Source: Streptomyces sp. RerS4
GTDB lineage: Bacteria > Actinomycetota > Actinomycetes > Streptomycetales > Streptomycetaceae
DNA length: 64,000 nt
Direction: 5' to 3'
Assembly (NCBI RefSeq): GCF_023515955.1
Contig: NZ_CP097322.1
Location: 4,202,501-4,266,500 of the forward strand
The notes beneath the pieces are model-generated. The model made no database searches. It saw nothing but the letters and a program-made list of their open reading frames with translations, and was not told the DNA's origin. Both the position numbers and the translations under genes were made by a program. Below, in pieces: positions 11,322 to 18,947 of the stretch. Numbering within the stretch: the stretch's first letter is position 1; the number at the start of each line of letters is the position of its first letter.

Positions 11322-11335
11322 TGGCGTGTACGGGG

Positions 11336-11956
11336 CTACTCGGGCTGTCGCCGCTTCGACGTGATCTCGCTGAGGTCCAGGTCGATGGGGAAGGGGACGG
11401 AGACCTTCAGGCGGTCGTGGAAGATGCCGGTGGCGACGTAGACGCCAGTGGCCGGCTCCCGCTCGAAGACGTAGACGACCGCGCGGCCGTCCTTGTTCTC
11501 GACCCGCCAGAAGTGCGGGATCTCGGCTCGCGCGTACTTCAGGGGCTTGGTCTCGCGGTCGCGGGCGACAGAGTCGGGTGAGACCACCTCGATGGCCAGG
11601 ACCACGGCTTCGGCGGGGAAGCGGGTCTGGTTCAGATCGTCGACGGCATCTGTGCGCACGACCACCACATCCGGCTCAGGCCGGTTCGACTTGTCGATGT
11701 CGATGGTGAATTCGCGGAAGATCTCGAAGTCGGCGGGGGCCGCCGACAGAAGTTGCCACTTGAACAGGTCAATGGCCCGCTCGTGGAAGATGCTCTGCGG
11801 ACTCACGAAAACCAAGCTCCCGTCGATCAGCTCCGTATGCGGAGGCAGATTCGGAAGCGTGTCCAGGTCGTCCGCCGTCCAGCCGCCCGCAGGCGGGATG
11901 GGCCAGCGGGGTCCCGACTCCGGCTCAGGCTGCGGCGCGGCGGGTTCGACGCTCAT
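11336..11956 (-). CDS. Uma2 family protein (DUF820, restriction-endonuclease-like fold)
   Basis: 206-residue protein. Seen: HTELIDGSLVFVSP, RPEPDVVVVR, LAIEVVSPDSVARDRETKPLKYARAEIPHFWRV; the spaced Glu, PDV-Asp and E-V-Lys residues match the PD-(D/E)XK-like pattern of the Uma2/DUF820 family. The family is abundant in Streptomyces and cyanobacteria and its biological role is not settled. Start ATG at 11956 chosen because GGGAG lies 5 nt upstream; an in-frame ATG at 11968 is possible. It is monocistronic and convergent with nuoN. Confidence 0.82.
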   Translation of the reverse strand: MSVEPAAPQPEPESGPRWPIPPAGGWTADDLDTLPNLPPHTELIDGSLVFVSPQSIFHERAIDLFKWQLLSAAPADFEIFREFTIDIDKSNRPEPDVVVVRTDAVDDLNQTRFPAEAVVLAIEVVSPDSVARDRETKPLKYARAEIPHFWRVENKDGRAVVYVFEREPATGVYVATGIFHDRLKVSVPFPIDLDLSEITSKRRQPE

Positions 11957-12027
11957 CAGTGCTCCCATGGGGCAGAGTCTCGCGAACCGGTCCAGCCTAT
12001 CGCCGGGGATTCCCGCAGAGGTCGTTC

Positions 12028-12606
12028 TCATGAGTGGGTCATATGCCCGGAGCACTTGAGGGCCGGGTTCCAGTTGTGGAAGCGGCCCGCCGGGTTCTTC
12101 TCGTACGCCCACATGTGCAGGTCGTAGTGCTTGGGCATGCCGGGCCAGTGGCCGGGCATCGGGCCGTCGAAGGGGAGGCCGAACATCGTGGGGCGGTCGT
12201 CGGTGGTCTTCAGGTCCTGGTCGCCGTCGGTGGCCATCCACTCCACGGTCTGGAGCTTGCGCCGGCCGTTGCGGTCCTTCTCCGTGCTGTAGAGGAGGGC
12301 GGTCGGCTTGCTGGGGTCCCGCGAACCCCAGTACTCCTGTTTGACGTAGTGGTAGCCCATGGCGCCCACCCCGAACGGGTTGGTCATGCACTGCTGGCCG
12401 TGCGGGACGTAGCCGTCCTTGATGGCCTCCCGTTCGTCCACGTACTTGGCCGTCGCGCTGATCGCCAGCGCCATGTCCCGCATCGCCTGGACGTTGCGCG
12501 GGTCGGGCGCGGGACCGTCCACCGAGTGGGCCGCCGGCACGGCGGCCAGGGCGAGCGAGACGGCTGCCGCGCAGGTGAGGACGGTCTTCAGGCTGCGTAC
12601 GGGCAT
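12028..12606 (-). CDS. Secreted protein of unknown function, paralogue of next gene (copy 1)
   Basis: 192 residues. An N-terminal Sec signal peptide is clear (MPVRSLKT, then a hydrophobic Ala/Leu stretch, cleavage probably after AHS near residue 28). The mature part shares with the gene at 12702-13313 the run of motifs ATAKY, GYVP, C-x2-NP-x-G, GAxGY, DPxKPTALLY, EWM, DDRPxxFGxPFxGPxP, HYxLHxW and NPAGRF. Two cysteines are conserved between copies (in GQQCMTNP and ALKCSG), so a disulphide is plausible in the extracellular protein. I do not recognise a named domain. Start ATG at 12606 follows AGGAGT. Confidence 0.8.
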   Translation of the reverse strand: MPVRSLKTVLTCAAAVSLALAAVPAAHSVDGPAPDPRNVQAMRDMALAISATAKYVDEREAIKDGYVPHGQQCMTNPFGVGAMGYHYVKQEYWGSRDPSKPTALLYSTEKDRNGRRKLQTVEWMATDGDQDLKTTDDRPTMFGLPFDGPMPGHWPGMPKHYDLHMWAYEKNPAGRFHNWNPALKCSGHMTHS

Positions 12607-12701
12607 CGGTACTCCTGTGGGGTGAGGTCGTTTCGTTCACTTTTCACGGCGCTCCCGGCGCCCCGCACGCGGCGGGCCTCCGAACGGGGCGCCGCGTCCG
12701 C

Positions 12702-13313
12702 TCAAGGAGTGGCGGCGGGCTTGGGGACGACCGGACGGGGCCTGGTGGTGCCGGGGAGGCAGACGACCGACGGGTTGAAGGGCTCGAACCGTCCGGCGGG
12801 GTTGTCCTTCCACAGCCACAGGTGCAGCGAGTAGTGGACCTTCTGGCCCTTGTAGCGGGCGGGCAGCGGGCCGCGGAAGGGCTCCCCGAAGAGGGAGGGA
12901 CGGTCGTCGTCGGTGTCCTCGCGGCCGTCGCGGTCGACGACCATCCATTCGAGGCCGACGAGGCGCCAGTGGCCCGCGCCGTCACCCTCGTAGAGCAGGG
13001 CGGTGGGCTTCGCGGGGTCGACGGAGCCGTCGTAGGCGTGGTTGAAGTGCGGGTAACCCAGCGCGCCGGTGCCGCCCGACGGGTTCACGACGCAGTACTT
13101 GTCGGGGACGTACCCGGCGGCGACGGCGGCGGCGTGCCGGTGGTACTTGGCGGTCGCCTTGTAGGCCAGGGCCAGTTGGGCGGCGGGGATGAGGCGGGGC
13201 GCGGGCGCGGGGGCGGGGGCGTGGGCGTGGGCGGCGGGGGCGGACGGGGCCGCCGCGAGGGTCGCGGCGGCCGCGAGGGCCAGGGGGACGAGCTTGGCGT
13301 GACGAGGAACCAT
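12702..13313 (-). CDS. Secreted protein of unknown function, paralogue (copy 2)
   Basis: 203 residues with an N-terminal signal peptide (basic start, Ala-rich core, then an Ala-His-Pro-rich linker around residues 26-40). The mature domain aligns throughout with the 12028-12606 product and keeps the two cysteines (DKYCVVNP and SVVCLPG), the His-rich HYSLHLWLW patch and the DDRPSLFGEPFRGPLP segment. The C-terminus ends in a Pro/Arg tail. The tandem, same-strand arrangement with 95 bp between copies points to local duplication followed by divergence. Function unknown. Confidence 0.8.
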   Translation of the reverse strand: MVPRHAKLVPLALAAAATLAAAPSAPAAHAHAPAPAPAPRLIPAAQLALAYKATAKYHRHAAAVAAGYVPDKYCVVNPSGGTGALGYPHFNHAYDGSVDPAKPTALLYEGDGAGHWRLVGLEWMVVDRDGREDTDDDRPSLFGEPFRGPLPARYKGQKVHYSLHLWLWKDNPAGRFEPFNPSVVCLPGTTRPRPVVPKPAATP

Positions 13314-13370
13314 GCGAGCAGCGTCACCGCGCCGGCCCCGCCCCGCACGGCCGGGGGAGCGTACGGGTGG

Positions 13371-13549
13371 TCAGGCCCCCCGTGCGGCGTAGGCGCGGTC
13401 GTCCGCGTCGGTGTCGGAGACGGCCGCGGCCGGCGCTGCCCGCGCCTGCGGGGTGTGGCGATGGGCGAGCAGCGACAGCACGGCGGCCTTGCGGAGCGGC
13501 GTGCGGCGGCGACCGGGGCGGTGTGCGGGGAGGTGCGTTCGGCTGGCAT
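13371..13549 (-). pseudogene. Possible small frameshifted ORF in the 374-bp gap 13314-13687
   Basis: The gap between the secreted paralogue and fahA has no intact gene. On the minus strand an ATG at 13549 opens MPAERTSPHTAPVAA, and a different frame ends at a TGA at 13371-13373 with TPLRKAAVLSLLAHR...SDTDADDRAYAARGA. Adding one base around 13500 would join them into a protein of about 59 residues. The acidic tail looks protein-like but I know no family for it. It may equally be chance reading in GC-rich DNA. Confidence 0.3.
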
Positions 13550-13687
13550 GGCAGGGAACGTACCGGCGGGGCGCCGCAGGGTGTGTTGCGGCGGTATTGC
13601 GCCACCGCCCGCCGTGGCCGCGCGGCTGCGACCTGCGGCTCCGGCGGGGCGGTGGGAAGATCCGCCACCCCGCCGGAGCCGGGCGTC

Positions 13688-14926
13688 CTACGATGCGGAC
13701 GCGGGCGATCCCACGATGCGGCCGGTGACCTCGCCGAGGCCGACGCGGGTGCCGTCGGCGCCGGGCGCCCAGGCGGTGAGGGTGACGGTGTCGCCGTCCT
13801 CCAGGAAGGTGCGCTTGCCGTCGGCCAGCTCGATGGCGTCGCGTCCGTTCCAGGTCAGCTCCAGCAGCGAGCCGCGCTGGTCGACGTCCGGGCCGCTGAC
13901 GGTGCCGGAGCCGAAGACGTCGCCGGTGCGCAGGGAGGCGCCGTTGACGGTCATGTGCGCGAGCTGCTGCGCGGCCGTCCAGTACATGGAGGCGAACGGC
14001 GGCCGGGCCACCTCCTGCCCGTTGATGGAGACGGTGATGCGCAGGTCGAAGCCGCCGGGGCGGTCGCCCTCGGCGTCGTCGAGGTAGGGCAGGAGGGGGA
14101 AGTCGCGGGCCGGCGGGGCGACGCGGGCGGCGTCAAGGGCCTCCAGGGGGGTCACCCAGGCGGAGACGGAGGTGGCGAAGGACTTGCCGAGGAAGGGGCC
14201 CAGCGGCACGTACTCCCAGGCCTGGATGTCGCGGGCCGACCAGTCGTTGAGGAGGAAGAGCCCGAAGACGTGGTCCTCGAAGTCGCCGAGGGCCACGGGG
14301 CTGCCCAGCTCGGACGGCGTGCCGACGACGAAGCCGACCTCGGCCTCGATGTCGAGCTTGACGGACGGGCCGAAGACGGGCGCCGGGTCGGTGGGGGCCT
14401 TGCGCTGCCCGGAGGGGCGCACGACGTCGGTGCCGGAGACGACGATCGTGCCGGAGCGGCCGTGGTAACCGATGGGCAGGTGCTTCCAGTTGGGCGTCAG
14501 CGCGTCCCCGTCGGGGCGGAAGATCTTCCCGACGTTGGTGGCGTGGTGCTCGCTCGCGTAGAAGTCGACGTAGTCCGCGACCTCGTACGGCAGGTGCAGC
14601 GTGATCGCGTCCAGCGGCAGCAGGTGCGGCTCGACGGTCGCGCGGTGGCCGGGGTCGGTGACCCAGGCGGTCAGGGCGCGGCGTACGTCGTGCCAGGCGG
14701 TGCGGCCGGCGGCGAGCAGCGGGTTCAGCGAGCCCTGGGCGAGGAGACCGGCGTACGGGGAGCCGAGCGCGACGGCGACCGCCCCCGCGTCGAGCACGTA
14801 CCCGCCGAGCCGCACGCCGACGCGCCGGCGCGTCGGGTCCTCGGGGGTGGTGAACACCCCGTAGGGGAGGTTGTGCGGCCCGAACGGGTCGCCCTCGGGG
14901 ACATCGAGGGGGCTCTGCTGGGGCAT
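13688..14926 (-). CDS. fahA: Fumarylacetoacetase
   Basis: 412 residues, normal length for fumarylacetoacetate hydrolase (EC 3.7.1.2), last step of tyrosine/homogentisate catabolism: fumarylacetoacetate to fumarate and acetoacetate. Seen: an N-terminal SH3-like region starting SPFG-like (here DPFGPHNLPYGVF), DFYASEHHATNVG, YHGRSGTIVVSGT, KLDIEAEVGFVVG and LLNDWSARDIQAWEYVPLGPFLGKSF, which carry the metal-binding acidic residues and the catalytic His region. Monocistronic here; no other tyrosine-degradation gene in the window. ATG at 14926; a GAGGCAG ribosome site lies upstream. Confidence 0.96.
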   Translation of the reverse strand: MPQQSPLDVPEGDPFGPHNLPYGVFTTPEDPTRRRVGVRLGGYVLDAGAVAVALGSPYAGLLAQGSLNPLLAAGRTAWHDVRRALTAWVTDPGHRATVEPHLLPLDAITLHLPYEVADYVDFYASEHHATNVGKIFRPDGDALTPNWKHLPIGYHGRSGTIVVSGTDVVRPSGQRKAPTDPAPVFGPSVKLDIEAEVGFVVGTPSELGSPVALGDFEDHVFGLFLLNDWSARDIQAWEYVPLGPFLGKSFATSVSAWVTPLEALDAARVAPPARDFPLLPYLDDAEGDRPGGFDLRITVSINGQEVARPPFASMYWTAAQQLAHMTVNGASLRTGDVFGSGTVSGPDVDQRGSLLELTWNGRDAIELADGKRTFLEDGDTVTLTAWAPGADGTRVGLGEVTGRIVGSPASAS

Positions 14927-14979
14927 GGGTTGCTGCCTCGCTTTCGACGCGGTCCGGGGGTGTCCCGGGGGCTGGTTGA

Positions 14980-14990
14980 CACGTTACGTG
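14980..14990. promoter_or_regulatory. Short palindrome CACGT-T-ACGTG in the fahA/HAD intergenic region
   Basis: An 11-bp inverted repeat lies 54 bp upstream of the fahA start within the 141-bp divergent intergenic region, next to TTGACA (14976-14981). Position and symmetry suit an operator for a regulator of tyrosine catabolism, but no regulator is nearby, so this is inference. Confidence 0.35.
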
Positions 14991-15067
14991 GCTGGTGGGG
15001 TCTGTGGGAGGCCGGATTAGGGCGCTATTTGTAGGACTTGTCCGAGGGGGTCCGTATCCTTGGCGCC

Positions 15068-15874
15068 GTGACTTCCGCCCTCCCGTATGACTTGATCGCC
15101 ACCGACCTGGACGGAACGCTGCTGCGCGCCGGGGACGCCGTCTCCGCCCGTTCGCGCCGGGCGCTCGCGACGGCGCGCGCGGCCGGCGCGCACCACGTCG
15201 TCGTCACCGGCCGCCCCGTCCCGCAGGTCCGTCATGTCCTCGACAGCCTCGGTTATGCGGGGCTCGCGGTGTGCGGGCAGGGCGCGCAGGTGTACGACGC
15301 GGCGCGCGGGCTGCTGCTGCACTCCGATTCCATGGACCGGGGGCTCGCGGAAGTGGCCCTCGGCAAGATCGAGGCGGAGATCGGTGAGGTCTACGCCGCC
15401 GTCAACCAGGAGGGCCTGGACGGGGAGATGCTGATAGGGCCCGGCTACCGGATGTGGCACCCGCACCTGCCGACGGTGCGGGTGCTCCGGCGGGACGACC
15501 TGTGGTCGGCGCCGATCAACAAGGTGCTGCTCCAGCACCCGAGGCTCGACGACGACGAGCTGACGCGGGTCGCGCGGGGGGTCGTCGGGAACCTGGTGAA
15601 CGTCACGATGGCGGGGGAGCACACCGTCGAACTCCAGCCACCCGGCGTGGACAAGGCCGCCGGCCTCACGCGGGCGGCGGCGGCCCTGGGGGTGGGCGCG
15701 GAGTCGACCATCGCCTTCGGTGACATGCCGAACGACATCCCGATGTTCGCCTGGGCGGCCTGGGGCGTGGCCATGGCCGCCGCCCACCCCGAACTCCTCG
15801 CCGTGGCCGACGAGATCACCGTCTCGAACGAGGCGGACGGGGTGGCGGCGGTCATCGAACGCCTCTACGCGTAG
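15068..15874 (+). CDS. HAD-superfamily phosphatase, Cof/IIB type
   Basis: 268-residue hydrolase of the Cof-type haloacid dehalogenase family (sugar-phosphate or flavin/PLP-type phosphatases). Seen: motif I DLDGTLL (nucleophile Asp and acid/base Asp), motif II VVTGR, the Lys of motif III around GVDKAAGL, and motif IV IAFGDMPNDIPMF. The IIB cap lies between motifs II and III. I prefer GTG at 15068; TATCCT at 15055-15060 would place transcription start near that GTG, so the mRNA may be leaderless. An in-frame TTG at 15038 is less likely. Substrate cannot be told from sequence. Confidence 0.9.
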   Translation: MTSALPYDLIATDLDGTLLRAGDAVSARSRRALATARAAGAHHVVVTGRPVPQVRHVLDSLGYAGLAVCGQGAQVYDAARGLLLHSDSMDRGLAEVALGKIEAEIGEVYAAVNQEGLDGEMLIGPGYRMWHPHLPTVRVLRRDDLWSAPINKVLLQHPRLDDDELTRVARGVVGNLVNVTMAGEHTVELQPPGVDKAAGLTRAAAALGVGAESTIAFGDMPNDIPMFAWAAWGVAMAAAHPELLAVADEITVSNEADGVAAVIERLYA

Positions 15875-15878
15875 GGGC

Positions 15879-15918
15879 CCAGGGGGTGTCCGGCCCTGAT
15901 CCGGCGGACACCCCCTGG
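15879..15918. terminator. Bidirectional terminator hairpin between HAD gene and anti-sigma-like gene
   Basis: Perfect 14-bp stem (15879-15892 with 15905-15918), 12-nt loop, lying 5 bp after the HAD stop and 3 bp after the stop of the convergent gene. It serves both transcripts. Confidence 0.82.
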
Positions 15919-15920
15919 TT

Positions 15921-16886
15921 CTATTGGGGCCGCTCCCCGGCCTCGTCCACCACACCGCGCCCGACGAAGGCCACGGAGGTCACCGGCTCGCCGGCCCTCG
16001 CCCAGTGGCTGTCCTTGAGGGCCACGGTGCGCTCGCCGAGCAGCCGCAGGGTGGCCGCGTCGAAGATCCACTCGGTGCGTTCGCCCCGGTCGACGCGGGC
16101 GACCGCGACGCCGCTCCGTCCGGCGGCGTCCGTCGCCTCGGGGACGAAGACGACCCCGGGGATGCGGGCGGCGGCCCGGTAGAGGGCGGCGCTCACGCCG
16201 GGCGGGGCGTTCACGGTCCGCAGCAGGTCGCCGATGGCCACGAAGGCGTGCTGATCGGTGCTGAGGGTGGAGCCCGAGTCGGGGCCGTGGTTGACGCGTA
16301 CGTCTGCGTAGATGAGCTTCAGGAGCTTGTCGGGGTCGGTGGGCAGGGCTTCGAGGAAGCGGTAGGTGGGCCCGTTGATGCTCGGCTCGGCGTTGCCCTT
16401 GCTGCTCGTGGGCTCCCTGGACGTTCCGTCGGCGGTGCGGACGAGCGTGCCGACCGACCCGTTCACGGAGACCCAGCGCTCGGCGGACTCGTCGGTCCGG
16501 AACGCCTCCATGCCCCCGTCCTTCGTCTCGGACAGGGTGGTGGAGTGGCCGACGGTCTTCGTGTAGAGGAACTGGTCGTCGCGAACGGTCGCGGCGGGCT
16601 GCTCCTGCGCCGTGAGCGCCACGCGGTCCAGCAGCTGAACCGCCGCCGGCTCGGGCGGCCGTACGCCGGACCCGCCGCCCCCGGTGCCGAGGCTGACGGC
16701 CAGCGCCACGGCGCAGGTCGCGACCCCGGCGGCGAGGACGAGGCCGAAGGGCCGCCGGCCGGCCCTGCGCGCGCCCACTACCGCCTCGCTCAACAGGTGC
16801 TCCCGAAGGCGCCGTTCCCCGGCGAAGGGCAGGTCCGCGTCGGCGACGCCGGGCAGGCGCCGGAGGGTCTCGTGGGCGTCGTTCAA
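15921..16886 (-). CDS. CU044_5270-family membrane-anchored protein, partner of the ECF sigma factor
   Basis: 321 residues. The N-terminal 55 residues are cytosolic, followed by one membrane helix (PFGLVLAAGVATCAVALAVSL, around residues 54-74), then a large exported domain. This is the usual architecture of the CU044_5270 family, which is typically encoded with ECF-type sigma factors in Streptomyces and is assumed to act as sensor or anti-sigma partner. The start is a TTG at 16886, overlapping the sigma-factor stop, with GGAAGG 7-8 nt upstream; no better start is available. The coupling supports a two-gene regulatory unit. The biochemical role is inferred from context only. Confidence 0.8.
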   Translation of the reverse strand: MNDAHETLRRLPGVADADLPFAGERRLREHLLSEAVVGARRAGRRPFGLVLAAGVATCAVALAVSLGTGGGGSGVRPPEPAAVQLLDRVALTAQEQPAATVRDDQFLYTKTVGHSTTLSETKDGGMEAFRTDESAERWVSVNGSVGTLVRTADGTSREPTSSKGNAEPSINGPTYRFLEALPTDPDKLLKLIYADVRVNHGPDSGSTLSTDQHAFVAIGDLLRTVNAPPGVSAALYRAAARIPGVVFVPEATDAAGRSGVAVARVDRGERTEWIFDAATLRLLGERTVALKDSHWARAGEPVTSVAFVGRGVVDEAGERPQ

Positions 16887-17395
16887 TGGGTTCCTTCCCG
16901 GGCCGTGAGCTTGTGCAGGCGGGCGCGGGCCCGCGAGAGACGCGAACGTACGGTGCCCACGGCGACCCCGCACGCCTGGGCGACTTCCTCGTGGCTGAGG
17001 CCCGACCACACGGACAGCAGCAGCACCTCGCGGTCGGCCCGGCGCAGCCGATTCAGCGCCGCGAGAGCGGCGGTGGCCCGATCGGAGTCGGCGATACGGG
17101 ACACGACGGCGTCCGCGAGGTCCGGAACGGCGTCGGGAGGTGGCAGGCGGGCCATGGCGGCACGGTGGCGGCGGGCCGTCCGGCGGGTGTTGCGGATGAC
17201 GTTCGTCGCGACCCCGAACAGCCATGCCCGCTGGTTGGCGACCTGGTCGAGCGAGTCGCGCAGCCGCCAGGCTTCGAGGAAGGTGAGGGAGACGATGTCC
17301 TCGGCCCCGGCCCGGTCGGCGGTCATGCGGACGGCATGCGCGTACACGGCTCGGGCGTGTGCGTCGTACATGTCCGCGAACAGTTGGTGGTCCAC
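16883..17395 (-). CDS. RNA polymerase ECF-type sigma factor
   Basis: 170 residues, typical length for group IV sigma factors. Seen: region 2 with YAHAVRMTADRAGAEDIVSLTFLEAWR and QRAWLFGVATNVIRN, then region 4 with REVLLLSVWSGLSHEEVAQACGVAVGTVRSRLSRARARL, a standard sigma-70 region 4 helix-turn-helix. It is directly upstream of, and overlaps, the CU044_5270-family membrane protein. Target promoters are unknown; autoregulation is usual for such pairs. ATG at 17395. Confidence 0.92.
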   Translation of the reverse strand: MDHQLFADMYDAHARAVYAHAVRMTADRAGAEDIVSLTFLEAWRLRDSLDQVANQRAWLFGVATNVIRNTRRTARRHRAAMARLPPPDAVPDLADAVVSRIADSDRATAALAALNRLRRADREVLLLSVWSGLSHEEVAQACGVAVGTVRSRLSRARARLHKLTAREGTH

Positions 17396-17440
17396 GGTGG
17401 GTAGTGTCCGCGGGCGGGGGCGCGTTGCGCGTGACGCGCG

Positions 17441-17733
17441 TCACGCCTCTGCGGTCTCCCAGGTGTGCCGGCCGGGGTGGGCCAGGTGCCCGTCGCAGCC
17501 GTCGCCTGTGGGGGCCGCAGCCGGGCAGTCGGGCAGCACGAGGACGGCGCCCGCGTTGTCCCCCCACCGAGCCCATCATGGAGCAGGTCCATGTGAGGCG
17601 CGTCGGCGTGCCGCTCCGGCAGGCAATGCAGCTCCGGGCTGTCCCCCGGCACACCCCGGAGCGCGCCCCGGTGGAGCCGCGCGAGCGCGTCGAGGTGCGC
17701 CCCGGACAGCACGCCGCGCGCGCCGCAGCTCAC
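17441..17733 (-). pseudogene. Small hypothetical gene with a frameshift at a 6-base C run
   Basis: The GTG at 17733 overlaps the stop of the preceding small gene (GTGA), so the start is well supported. The first frame gives GAHLDALARLHRGALRG, PELHCLPERH and MDLLHDGLGG. After the C run at 17560-17565 (G run on the coding strand) the sense continues in another frame with DNAGAVLVLPDCPAAAPTGDGCDGH and ends TWETAEA at TGA 17441-17443. One extra G in the run would give one 97-residue protein. Family not recognised. The clean coupling to its neighbour suggests an indel error rather than decay. Confidence 0.6.
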
Positions 17734-17912
17734 CCGCCCCGCCCCCGAACCACCAACTCCCGCATCCGCTCGGCCGCCGCCACGACCTCAACGTCGAACG
17801 CCGCCTCCTCTTCCGCCCGCCGGACGACGGCCGCGTCCAACTGAGCGCGAAACGCGGCGCGGTACGTGGAATCGGCCTCGATCCGCCGCAGCTCCCCAAG
17901 CGGATCCGTCAC
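17730..17912 (-). CDS. Small helical protein of unknown function (60 residues)
   Basis: GTG at 17912 with GGAGG 8-9 nt upstream; the product starts MTDPLGELRRIEADSTYRAA and is almost entirely charged amphipathic helix (Glu/Arg/Ala-rich). The stop overlaps the GTG of the next gene, forming a two-gene unit. It lies between a sigma-factor gene and a MarR-type regulator on the same strand. No known domain seen. Confidence 0.6.
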   Translation of the reverse strand: MTDPLGELRRIEADSTYRAAFRAQLDAAVVRRAEEEAAFDVEVVAAAERMRELVVRGRGG

Positions 17913-17975
17913 AACAACCCCTCCGCACTGCTGCGCGCGTCAAGGGACCGGTCGGAGCCGGGCGGCCGGGGGCCG

Positions 17976-18701
17976 TCACGGCGCCGGTGGGGTGGCCGGC
18001 TTGGTGTGGAGGATGTCGCGGGCCTGTTCGGCGGCGCGGGTGATGCTTTCGGAGACGAAGTCGACGAAGCGGGCGATGTTCTCCAGGCGGGTCGCGGCCG
18101 GGGTGCCGGGGCCGAGGACGCCGACGCCCTCGCGCGCCGTCTCGCTGAGCTGGGCGGTGGCGCGGGCGCTGGCCATCATCGACTGGTACCAGACGTCGTC
18201 GTCCACGACGTACCGCTCGCGGCGGCGGTCGTCGCGTTCCCGGCGGACGAGGCCCTGGTTCTCCAGGAACGCGATCGCCTTCGAGATGGACGCCGGGCTG
18301 ACCTGGAGGCGTTGGACGAGTTCGGACGCGGTGAGGCTGCCCGCGTCCGTGAGGTAGAGGCAGGTCATCACGCGGGCCATCATCCTGGGCGTGCCCGCGT
18401 GGATGAGGACATCCGTGAACGACTCCTCGTACGCGCGCATCGCCTCGGCGTCGCGGCCGTGGGCCTGCGGGGGCGCCTCCGACCCCCGGGGCGCGGCCGG
18501 CCTGCGCTGGGCGCGGCGTTCGGTGGCGCGGTGGGCGACGTCGGCGCGGTAGGTGGCGGGGCCGCCGTTGCGCATCACCTCGCGCGTGATCGTCGAGGTG
18601 GGGCGTTCGAGGCGCCGGGCGATCTCGGCGTAGGCGAGGCCGTCGGCCAGCCCCAGAGCGATCTGGCGGCGTTCGGGCTGGGTGAGCCGGCCTCCGGGCA
18701 T
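17976..18701 (-). CDS. GbsR/MarR-type transcriptional regulator with extra N-terminal helix-turn-helix
   Basis: 241 residues with two DNA-binding parts. Residues 1-50 (GGRLTQPERRQIALGLADGL, YAEIARRLERPTSTITREVMRNGG) form a helix-turn-helix like those of IS30-type transposases. Residues about 85-230 form a MarR/GbsR winged helix (LTASELVQRLQVSPASISKAIAFLENQGLVRRERDDRRRERYVV). It is divergent from the DUF4097 and serine-hydrolase genes. A GCAAC site overlaps its own -35 box, so autoregulation is likely. Ligand unknown. ATG at 18701 follows AAGGAG. Confidence 0.88.
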   Translation of the reverse strand: MPGGRLTQPERRQIALGLADGLAYAEIARRLERPTSTITREVMRNGGPATYRADVAHRATERRAQRRPAAPRGSEAPPQAHGRDAEAMRAYEESFTDVLIHAGTPRMMARVMTCLYLTDAGSLTASELVQRLQVSPASISKAIAFLENQGLVRRERDDRRRERYVVDDDVWYQSMMASARATAQLSETAREGVGVLGPGTPAATRLENIARFVDFVSESITRAAEQARDILHTKPATPPAP

Positions 18702-18733
18702 GCGCGGTCTCCTTCGTGGTGGGTGGCGTCTCC

Positions 18734-18763
18734 ACTATAGCGTTCAGTGTCAGCTCATTGCAA
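18734..18763 (-). promoter_or_regulatory. Sigma-70-type promoter of the GbsR/MarR regulator
   Basis: On the minus strand TTGCAA (-35, 18758-18763), an 18-bp spacer and TATAGT (-10, 18734-18739) give a near-consensus vegetative promoter about 33 bp before the ATG. One GCAAC element (18760-18764) overlaps the -35 box. Confidence 0.65.
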
Positions 18764-18880
18764 CGTGACGGGTGTGGGATGTTGCGTTTGAGGGCAGGGC
18801 GGTGCAACGAAATTGGGGCGGTGAGGTGCGGAGATGGGGATTCTGCGCAACGTGCATGTTGCCGAGATGGTGAATGCAAC
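18760..18880. promoter_or_regulatory. Operator array of GCAAC/GTTGC elements in the divergent intergenic region
   Basis: GCAAC occurs at 18760, 18804, 18847 and 18876, and the inverse GTTGC at 18781 and 18858. The pair 18847-18862 is a 16-bp near-perfect palindrome (GCAAC-N6-GTTGC, 14 of 16 symmetric). Neighbouring copies are 44 and 43 bp apart. Sites overlap both divergent promoters. The binding protein is inferred to be the adjacent regulator. Confidence 0.6.
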
Positions 18881-18887
18881 GTAGCTT
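18859..18887 (+). promoter_or_regulatory. Promoter of the DUF4097 - serine hydrolase operon
   Basis: TTGCCG (-35, 18859-18864), 17-bp spacer, TAGCTT (-10, 18882-18887). The -35 lies on the GTTGC arm of the 16-bp palindrome, and another GCAAC sits just upstream of the -10, so repression by steric blocking is plausible. Confidence 0.55.
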
Positions 18888-18947
18888 TTCGTTCATCGGA
18901 AAGCGGCGGGCCGACAGGGCGCGCGCCGCGAGATGAAGGAGCACACC

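Noticed and set aside
13085-13549. 154-codon minus-strand ORF overlapping the second secreted paralogue
   Set aside because: The downstream two thirds are a Pro/Arg/Thr-rich shadow of the paralogue. Only the first few codons may belong to a real small ORF.
17323-17733. 136-codon minus-strand ORF as an intact protein
   Set aside because: Its second half reads into the sigma-factor start in a low-complexity frame, while the alternative frame after the C run ends in a natural stop at 17441.
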